From Pseudomonadota bacterium (GTDB lineage Bacteria > Pseudomonadota > Alphaproteobacteria > Acetobacterales > Acetobacteraceae): a DNA stretch of 5,645 nucleotides. Location: the NCBI GenBank assembly GCA_021779655.1, contig JAJYAF010000168.1, positions 1 through 5,645 of the forward strand, written 5' to 3'. A program made the position numbers and the translations under genes. The notes beneath the pieces are model-generated. The model saw only the letters and a list, made by a program, of their open reading frames with translations, was not told the origin of the DNA and did not search any database. Shown in pieces: positions 1 through 4,316 of this stretch (position 1 is its first letter; each line of letters opens with the position of its first letter).

Positions 1-933
1 TTCCGATCTGAGGATGTCAAGCGCGTGGTGCGCGAGGCCAGGGCCCGCGCGGCTTCCGCCGGACGGGAGAACATCCACTGCCTGCCGCTGAGTTTTTCGA
101 CCGACGAAACTCCCGGCGTGACCGATCCGCGCGGCCTGTTTTGCGACACGCTGACCGCGCAGCTGCACGTGGTGGATGCCGGCAACACGGCGTTGCGCAC
201 GCTTGCCGCCTGCCTTGCGCGGTGCGAGCTGGATATTGCCACGCTGGTTTCCGCGCCGATGGCCTCCAGCCTTGCCACGCTGGCGGCCGATGAGCGGGAG
301 ATGGGCGCCACCGTGATCGACATGGGCGGCGGCACGACCTCGATTGCGGTGTTCGCGGAAGGGCAGCTTCTGCATACCGCGCAGCTGCCGGTGGGTGGCG
401 TCCATGTAACCGGCGATATCGCGCGCGGGCTTTCCACCTCGCTTGCGCATGCGGAACGGTTGAAGGCGCTCTACGGCAATGTGCACCGCAGCCCGGACGA
501 TGAGCGCGAGATGCTGCCGGTCCCGCAGGTGGGCGAGGACGAGCACCAGATCCTGCGGGTGCCGCGCAGCATGCTGATCAGCATGATCCGTCCGAGGCTT
601 GAGGAGATTTTCGAACTGGTGCGGGACCGGCTGGAGACTTCCGGTCTTGGCCGGGCCGGCGGCAACCGGGTGGTGCTGACGGGCGGCGCCTCGCAGCTTG
701 GCGGCGTGAGGGAACTCGCGGCGCAGATGCTGGAGCGCAATGTTCGCCTGGGCAAGCCCAACGCGATGACCGGCCTTCCGGATGCCGCCACCGCGGCCAA
801 TTTCGCCACGCTCTCCGGGCTGCTGCATTTCGCCACCGGAGACGGCCGGACGATGCAGGATATCGATTTTGAAACCGAACGGCCGGCCGGATGGTTCGGG
901 CGGTTCGTTAACTTCCTGAAGGAGCGTGTCTAG
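1..933 (+). CDS. ftsA: Cell division protein FtsA (5'-truncated by window edge)
   Basis: FtsA is the actin-like ATPase that anchors FtsZ filaments to the inner membrane and recruits later divisome proteins. The frame is open from base 1 to the TAG at 931-933, giving 310 residues. Full FtsA proteins are about 410-440 residues, so roughly the first 100 are outside the window. Numbering from the window edge, the region around residues 20-60 (HCLPLSFSTDE, then DPRGLFCDTL) matches the FtsA-specific 1C subdomain. DMGGGTTSIAVF (107-118) is the second phosphate loop of the actin/Hsp70 fold. VVLTGGASQLGG (224-235) is the adenosine-binding motif. After a short linker, the end GWFGRFVNFLKERV (297-310) is an amphipathic helix with aromatic residues on one side and basic ones on the other, the membrane-targeting sequence typical of FtsA. 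ftsZ follows after 96 bases, the usual order. A GTG at 25 is in frame but is only an internal codon, because homology extends upstream of it. Confidence 0.96.
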   Translation, partial: FRSEDVKRVVREARARAASAGRENIHCLPLSFSTDETPGVTDPRGLFCDTLTAQLHVVDAGNTALRTLAACLARCELDIATLVSAPMASSLATLAADEREMGATVIDMGGGTTSIAVFAEGQLLHTAQLPVGGVHVTGDIARGLSTSLAHAERLKALYGNVHRSPDDEREMLPVPQVGEDEHQILRVPRSMLISMIRPRLEEIFELVRDRLETSGLGRAGGNRVVLTGGASQLGGVRELAAQMLERNVRLGKPNAMTGLPDAATAANFATLSGLLHFATGDGRTMQDIDFETERPAGWFGRFVNFLKERV

Positions 934-970
934 CTCCGCGACGAAAATAATTTCCGCGCCGGCCGCGTTC

Positions 971-1003
971 CCGTTTGACATGAAAACGGCGCGTTCTCTA
1001 CCG
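971..1003 (+). promoter_or_regulatory. Candidate ftsZ promoter -35 inside a 6-bp inverted repeat
   Basis: In the ftsA-ftsZ gap a perfect TTGACA lies at 975-980. The best -10 at an acceptable distance is TCTACC (997-1002, spacer 16), which matches only three of six positions. The -35 is embedded in an inverted repeat, CCGTTT (971-976) and AAACGG (984-989), around a 7-base loop. No T-run follows it, so it does not look like a terminator. It could be an operator half-site pair or a leader hairpin. A separate ftsZ promoter beside ftsA is common in related bacteria, but here it is inferred from one good hexamer only. Confidence 0.35.
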
Positions 1004-1014
1004 ATTTTCTCTCG

Positions 1015-1020
1015 AAGGAG
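1015..1020 (+). promoter_or_regulatory. Strong Shine-Dalgarno site of ftsZ
   Basis: AAGGAG ends 9 bases before the ATG at 1030. It is close to the anti-SD complement and well spaced, it fixes the ftsZ start, and it fits a protein made in high amounts. Confidence 0.85.
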
Positions 1021-1029
1021 ATATTTCCG

Positions 1030-2643
1030 ATGACTCTCAATCTCACCATTCCAAAAACGACGCACACCGATTTCACGCCGCGCATCACGGTCATCGGCGT
1101 GGGCGGCGGCGGCACCAACGCGGTCAACAACATGATCGAAATGAAGCTGCCCGGTGTGGATTTCGTCGTTGCCAACACGGATGCCCAGCAGTTGCAGCTT
1201 TCGCGGGCGGAGCGGCGTATTCAGCTCGGGCCGCATATCACGCAGGGCAACGGCGCGGGCGGGCGGCCGGAGGTCGGCAAGGCTTCGGCGGACGAGGCAT
1301 CCGACGACCTCTCCCGGCATCTGGAGAACGCGCACATGGTGTTCATCACCGCCGGCATGGGCGGCGGCACCGGCACCGGCGCGGCGCCCGTGATCGCCCG
1401 CATGGCGCGGGAGCGGAACATCCTTACCGTAGGCGTCGTCACCAAGCCGTTTGCCTTCGAAGGCAAGAAGCGCATGCGCGTGGCGGAGGATGGCATTGCC
1501 GAGTTGCAGGCGTATGTGGATACGCTGATCGTGATCCCCAACCAGAATCTCTTCAAGGTCGCCACCGAGCGCACCGGCTGGAAGGAAGCATTCGAAATGG
1601 CCGACAACGTCCTGTACATGGGCGTGCGCGGCGTGACCGACCTGATGGTGGTGCCGGGGCTGATCAATCTCGACTATGCCGATATCCGCTCGGTGATGGC
1701 CGAGATGGGCAAGGCGATGATGGGCACGGGCGAGGCGGAAGGAGAAGACCGGGCGATGCGTGCCGCCGAAGCCGCCATCAGCAACCCGCTTCTCGAAGAC
1801 ACCAACATGAAGGGCGCGCGCGGCCTGCTGATCAACATCACCGGCGGCTCCGACATCACGTTGTTTGAAATGGACCAGGCGGCCAATCGCATCCGCGAGG
1901 AAGTGGACGAGGAAGCGAATATCATGGTGGGCATGGCGCTGGACGAAAGCCTGGCCGGGCGCATGCGGATCTCGGTCGTGGCCACGGGAATCGACAGCGC
2001 GCCCGCTCATCTTGGCCAGCAGCCGAAGTTGCAGGTCGTGGGTGGTGGCACGGTGGAACCGGCGGCTTTCCCGCCACATGTCCAAGCCCAGAATGCGCCC
2101 CAGGGCCATGGCGCGGCGGAGCCGCATGCCTCGGTCGCGCAGGCCGGCCGACAAATGTCGGGTCATGCTTCGGGCCATGCTTCCGGCGGGGCGGGCTATG
2201 TTCCACAGCCTCCGGCAAGGCCGCTGGTTTCGGTCGCGTTCCAGACGCTGCCGGGAGAAGGTCCCGAGTCAGCCGCTCCTCCCGCCATGTCTCAGGCCGA
2301 GGTGAGGCCGCAGGCGAAAGCGGAGCCGCAACCGGCGCTCCGCCAGGCGCGCCCCGGCATGGAGCCGGCCCGCGCCCAGCCCGAACCGGTAAAGCGGCCA
2401 AGCCTTTTCAGCCGTGTATTCGGCGGCGGATCGGCCCCGGCGGCGCCGCCGGCGCAGCGCGCCGCGCATCACGCGGCGCATCACCAGGAGCCGGTGATCT
2501 CGGCTGGCTACGGCCATGAGCAGAGGGCCGCCGATCCGCATGGCGAGCCGTTGCGGGAAGTGTCCCGGGCCGCCGTTCGGCCGGCGCAAATCGACGATAT
2601 CGGGCTTGAGATTCCGGCCTTTCTCCGCCGGCCCAGTTCCTGA
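1030..2643 (+). CDS. ftsZ: Cell division protein FtsZ, long His-rich linker
   Basis: FtsZ is the tubulin-like GTPase that polymerises into the Z-ring at midcell. The 537 residues show the family's layout in order. [15 protein letters not shown] (21-35) is the N-terminal nucleotide loop. GGGTGTG (111-117) is the tubulin signature that binds GTP phosphates. The T7 loop NLDYADI (213-219) keeps the catalytic Asn213, Asp215 and Asp218 that complete the active site of the neighbouring subunit. The globular core ends near residue 322. A long low-complexity linker follows (about 323-522), rich in Ala, Pro, Gln and His, with [10 protein letters not shown] near 458-467. It ends in the conserved tail [12 protein letters not shown] (523-534), the docking peptide for FtsA and other partners. 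A core of about 320 residues plus a roughly 200-residue linker is typical of Alphaproteobacteria and longer than the short linkers of E. coli or Bacillus. No catalytic residue is missing. It probably shares transcription with ftsA, with possible extra input from its own promoter. Confidence 0.99.
   Translation: MTLNLTIPKTTHTDFTPRITVIGVGGGGTNAVNNMIEMKLPGVDFVVANTDAQQLQLSRAERRIQLGPHITQGNGAGGRPEVGKASADEASDDLSRHLENAHMVFITAGMGGGTGTGAAPVIARMARERNILTVGVVTKPFAFEGKKRMRVAEDGIAELQAYVDTLIVIPNQNLFKVATERTGWKEAFEMADNVLYMGVRGVTDLMVVPGLINLDYADIRSVMAEMGKAMMGTGEAEGEDRAMRAAEAAISNPLLEDTNMKGARGLLINITGGSDITLFEMDQAANRIREEVDEEANIMVGMALDESLAGRMRISVVATGIDSAPAHLGQQPKLQVVGGGTVEPAAFPPHVQAQNAPQGHGAAEPHASVAQAGRQMSGHASGHASGGAGYVPQPPARPLVSVAFQTLPGEGPESAAPPAMSQAEVRPQAKAEPQPALRQARPGMEPARAQPEPVKRPSLFSRVFGGGSAPAAPPAQRAAHHAAHHQEPVISAGYGHEQRAADPHGEPLREVSRAAVRPAQIDDIGLEIPAFLRRPSS
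2158..2187 (+). repeat. 12-bp in-frame tandem repeat in the FtsZ linker (SGHA units)
   Basis: TCGGGTCATGCT (2158-2169) is followed directly by TCGGGCCATGCT (2170-2181), one silent difference, and then by a decayed partial unit TCCGG. They encode [12 protein letters not shown] at FtsZ residues 377-388. The copy length keeps the frame, so copy number could vary between strains without breaking the gene. Confidence 0.75.
2461..2484 (+). repeat. 12-bp in-frame tandem repeat in the FtsZ linker (AAHH units)
   Basis: GCCGCGCATCAC (2461-2472) and GCGGCGCATCAC (2473-2484) differ at one synonymous base and encode AAHH-AAHH at residues 478-485. This is the second short duplication in the linker that adds histidines. 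Confidence 0.75.
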
Positions 2644-2716
2644 GCGGGTGCATCGCGCCAGACAAATGCCTGTTGGCTTCGTGGCGATGTCACGGCGGCT
2701 TGGGAGTGCTACAGAA

Positions 2717-2796
2717 AAGCTTTAATTTCAATCTGTTATACCGAAACAATTGGAAATAATGATTGACTGGCGCCGCTGCCCCGACTCCCCTACATC
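2717..2796 (+). promoter_or_regulatory. AT-rich island and candidate lpxC promoter region
   Basis: Between ftsZ and lpxC, bases 2717-2766 are far more AT-rich than anything around them. They hold AATAAT (2755-2760, five of six matches to a -10) without a convincing -35, and TTATACC (2736-2742). An imperfect inverted repeat, ATTTCAAT (2725-2732) and ATTGGAAAT (2749-2757), spans part of it. Farther down, TTGACT (2763-2768) and CCTACATC (2789-2796) resemble alphaproteobacterial -35 and -10 (GCTANAWC) elements, but their spacing (about 22 bases between hexamers) is too long. A promoter here is likely from composition, but its exact elements are not resolved. I see no clear terminator for ftsZ in this gap. 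Confidence 0.35.
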
Positions 2797-2810
2797 TGGG
2801 CGCGAATGTT

Positions 2811-2816
2811 AGGGGA
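2811..2816 (+). promoter_or_regulatory. Shine-Dalgarno-like site favouring the lpxC start at 2830
   Basis: AGGGGA lies 13 bases before ATG 2830, with GGATGG (2814-2819) as an overlapping closer alternative. ATG 2806, eight codons earlier in the same frame, has no purine-rich SD ahead of it and would place this site inside the gene. The later start is therefore preferred, although the spacing is a little long. Confidence 0.5.
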
Positions 2817-2829
2817 TGGTCAACAAAAC

Positions 2830-3819
2830 ATGTCCTCCTTGCGCGATAGGGTGAATTCCGGGGGTTATGAATTGGCCGCGCCGGTGCGCCGGACGCTCGG
2901 ATCGGCGATAGACTGCGTGGGCCACGGGCTGCACGGGGGAGAGGCCGTGCGGCTGCGCCTCGTGCCGGCTGCGTCCGGTAGCGGCATCGTATTCCATCGC
3001 ACGGATATCGATTGCCGGATTCCAGCGAAATTCGATTTCGTTTCGGATACCCGGCTATCCACCGTGCTCGGCCTGCCCGGTCGGCCGGAAGCGCGGGTGG
3101 GCACCGTCGAGCACCTGATGGCGGCGCTGATGGCAAGCCGGATCGACGATCTGCTGATCGAACTGGATGGGCCGGAAGTTCCCGTTCTGGACGGTTCGGC
3201 GGAGCCGTTCCTGTTTCTCATTCAAAGCGCCGGGGTGGCTGAGCGAAAGGGCCGCCGCCCGGTGATCGAGATTGTTCGTCCGGTTAGGGTGTCGTGCGCG
3301 GATGCCTTCGTGGAACTGCGCCCGCACGGCTCCGGCGCTTATTCCGCCACCGGCCTCGATCTGTCGCTGGCAATCGATTTTCCCTGCGCCGCGATCGGCC
3401 GCCAGGCCTTGAGCCTGAGCCTGAGCCCCGAAAGCTTCGCCGACGAGCTTGCGCGGGCCCGCACCTTTACCCAGGCCGGGGAGATCGAGGAGCTGCGGAA
3501 GGCCGGCCTGGCCAAGGGTGGCAGCCTTGCCAACGCCATCGTGGTGGAAGGCAGCAAGGTGATGAACCCCGAAGGGCTGCGCTGGCGGGACGAGTTCGTG
3601 CGGCATAAACTGCTGGATGTCGTGGGGGACCTGGCATTGGCGGGTGCGCCGCTGGCCGGTCGTTTCATCGGCAATCGCAGCGGCCACGCGCTGAACAACC
3701 GGCTGCTGCATGCGCTATTCGCCGACACTGCGAACTACCGGTTTACGGAAAATATTTTCGCCGCCATGCCGGCGGAACCGGCTCCGGCACTTCCCAGCTA
3801 CAGCTTTAACGCCATTTAA
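2830..3819 (+). CDS. lpxC: UDP-3-O-acyl-N-acetylglucosamine deacetylase LpxC
   Basis: LpxC is the zinc amidase that removes the acetyl group from UDP-3-O-acyl-GlcNAc, the committed step of lipid A synthesis, in the cytoplasm. From ATG 2830 the protein is 329 residues, slightly longer than the roughly 305 of E. coli; an in-frame ATG at 2806 would add eight. In the 329-residue numbering, GHGLHGG (31-37) is the conserved N-terminal motif. TVEHLMAAL (92-100) holds the general base Glu94 and zinc ligand His95. LDGSAEPF (120-127) is the usual domain I signature. FTQAGEIEEL (213-222) and GGSLANAIVV (230-239) open domain II. RHKLLDVVGDL (258-268) supplies zinc ligands His259 and Asp263, and GHALNNRLL (285-293) carries the catalytic His286. 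All active-site residues are present, so the enzyme should work. It follows ftsZ in the same direction, the usual order in many Proteobacteria. The genes expected after it in Alphaproteobacteria are not present. Confidence 0.97.
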   Translation: MSSLRDRVNSGGYELAAPVRRTLGSAIDCVGHGLHGGEAVRLRLVPAASGSGIVFHRTDIDCRIPAKFDFVSDTRLSTVLGLPGRPEARVGTVEHLMAALMASRIDDLLIELDGPEVPVLDGSAEPFLFLIQSAGVAERKGRRPVIEIVRPVRVSCADAFVELRPHGSGAYSATGLDLSLAIDFPCAAIGRQALSLSLSPESFADELARARTFTQAGEIEELRKAGLAKGGSLANAIVVEGSKVMNPEGLRWRDEFVRHKLLDVVGDLALAGAPLAGRFIGNRSGHALNNRLLHALFADTANYRFTENIFAAMPAEPAPALPSYSFNAI

Positions 3820-3897
3820 GCGCTAACGCTGCTTGCGCGGCTGAGGAAATCGCCTCCGTCGCCGGCTGGGGAAAAGCGGAATTTCGACCGCGCGGGC

Positions 3898-3926
3898 TTG
3901 CCTCTCACGCCCGGCAGGGCTAAAAA
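3898..3926 (+). promoter_or_regulatory. Likely promoter of the tRNA-Val gene
   Basis: TTGCCT (3898-3903) is followed after exactly 17 bases by TAAAAA (3921-3926). With its flank the second element reads GCTAAAAA (3919-3926), matching seven of eight positions of the alphaproteobacterial housekeeping -10 GCTANAWC described in Caulobacter. Transcription would begin a few bases before the tRNA at 3939, giving a very short leader, as usual for tRNA genes. Confidence 0.55.
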
Positions 3927-3938
3927 TAGTCCTGGTTC

Positions 3939-4013
3939 GGGCGCGTAGCGCAGCGGTAGAGCACCACCTTGACATGGTGGGGGTCACAGGTTCAATCCCT
4001 GTCGCGCCCACCA
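3939..4013 (+). tRNA. tRNA-Val (anticodon GAC), CCA encoded
   Basis: All arms fold. The acceptor GGGCGCG (3939-3945) pairs with CGCGCCC (4003-4009), followed by discriminator A and an encoded CCA (4011-4013). The D arm runs from GCGC (3948-3951) to GAGC (3959-3962) with GGT in its loop; one pair of that stem is a G-A mismatch. The anticodon stem CCACC (3964-3968) pairs with GGTGG (3976-3980) around the loop TTGACAT, so the anticodon is GAC (3971-3973). That reads GUC and GUU, giving valine. The five-base variable loop is followed by T stem ACAGG/CCTGT with loop TTCAATC. The tRNA is monocistronic, with its own likely promoter and terminator, and stands where gene order departs from the usual lpxC neighbourhood. 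Confidence 0.96.
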
Positions 4014-4047
4014 GAAATCCTTCAAAATAAAATTTTTCCGGCCGGTT

Positions 4048-4082
4048 AGCGGCTTTCGCGCGGGTCACGGTAAAGCCGTTTT
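4048..4082 (+). terminator. Probable rho-independent terminator of the tRNA-Val transcript
   Basis: AGCGGCTTT (4048-4056) pairs with AAAGCCGTT (4072-4080) as a nine-pair stem containing one G-U, around a 15-base loop. TTTT (4079-4082) ends the structure. The large loop and short T-run make it a moderate rather than strong terminator, but its place 35 bases after the tRNA fits. Confidence 0.5.
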
Positions 4083-4100
4083 CGCGCTGGTTTAACCCCT

Positions 4101-4173
4101 GATTCGCACTCGATTATCCCGAGTCGCCCGGATTCGCTTCCGAGTCGCTCCCGATTCGTTCCGATTCGCAGCC
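4101..4173 (+). repeat. Helically phased tandem array of GANTC-bearing units
   Basis: Seven direct units start at 4101, 4112, 4121, 4131, 4142, 4153 and 4163, an average step of 10.3 bases. The consensus unit is close to GATTCGCTCCC. Six contain GANTC: GATTC at 4101, 4131, 4153 and 4163, and GAGTC at 4121 and 4142. The second unit reads GATTA and has lost the site. GANTC is the target of the alphaproteobacterial cell-cycle methyltransferase CcrM. By my hand count only about eleven other GANTC sites occur in the remaining 5.5 kb, so the cluster is strong. The regular one-turn step puts all sites on the same face of the helix, which suggests protein binding rather than chance. The repeats are certain; a role is inference. 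Confidence 0.85.
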
Positions 4174-4181
4174 AAGCTTTG

Positions 4182-4196
4182 TTAAAGTTTCCTTAG
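4182..4196 (+). promoter_or_regulatory. Candidate CtrA box beside the GANTC array
   Basis: TTAA (4182-4185), seven bases, then TTAG (4193-4196) matches the CtrA consensus TTAA-N7-TTAA at seven of eight positions with exact spacing. It begins 8 bases after the last GANTC unit and about 120 bases before the next start codon. A single half-site, TTAACC (4092-4097), also precedes the array. CtrA is the cell-cycle response regulator of Alphaproteobacteria. The local AT content raises the chance of a fortuitous match. Confidence 0.4.
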
Positions 4197-4277
4197 AGCT
4201 TTCGCTCCAAGAAGGCGGGCCCGCGGAAAAATTCCCTCGTTCCGGCAAAATTCCGAAAATCCCAGACCGAAACTCGG

Positions 4278-4297
4278 CCGGCGCGGCGCGCCGCCGG
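4278..4297 (+). repeat. GC-rich palindrome in the leader of the last gene
   Basis: GCGGCGCGCCGC (4283-4294) is a perfect 12-base palindrome. CCG (4278-4280) and CGG (4295-4297) can extend it past a two-base bulge. No T-run follows, so it is not a terminator. It ends 19 bases before the ATG at 4317 and could affect translation if transcribed, or could simply reflect high GC. Confidence 0.35.
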
Positions 4298-4316
4298 GGT
4301 AGCCGTTGGAACCCCT

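Larger units (their letters stand above)
4014..4316. other. 303-base gene-free spacer with regulatory-looking repeats
   Basis: No credible gene lies here. In order it holds an AT-rich stretch with CCGGCCGG (4038-4045), a hairpin with a T-run, a tandem array of GANTC-bearing units, a near-CtrA box, and a GC-rich palindrome just before the next start codon. The first 180 bases include the only dense non-coding repeats in the window. I see no convincing sigma-70 promoter pair, and no direct copy of the tRNA 3' end that would mark an attachment site. Confidence 0.7.

Noticed and set aside
471..836. Minus-strand ORF inside ftsA
   Set aside because: Low-complexity Ser/Arg-rich shadow of ftsA with no SD and no recognisable domain.
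1865..2401. Plus (1865-2305) and minus (1922-2401) overlapping frames in ftsZ
   Set aside because: Arg/Pro/Ala-rich shadows over the FtsZ core end and linker; no start signals and no motif.
2644..2716. Terminator after ftsZ
   Set aside because: Only four-pair stems such as CGTG-N7-CACG and no T-run.
2763..2796. Exact lpxC promoter TTGACT / TACATC
   Set aside because: Both hexamers look right, but the 22-base spacer is outside the normal range, so it is not called as a defined promoter.
3055..3711. Minus-strand ORF of 218 aa
   Set aside because: It lies wholly antisense to lpxC, whose zinc and catalytic motifs are intact. High GC produces long shadow frames.
3823..4068. Minus-strand ORF of 81 aa containing GATGIEPVTPTMS
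   Set aside because: It is antisense to the tRNA-Val gene. Peptides of the form GATGIEPVTP are a well-known annotation artefact of reading tRNA genes backwards.
4114..4122. TTATCCCGA as a DnaA box
   Set aside because: Two mismatches to TTATCCACA, a single copy, and it lies inside a degenerate unit of the tandem array; no origin features nearby.
4101..4173. CRISPR array
   Set aside because: Units are 9-11 bases with no spacers between them and no cas genes are present.
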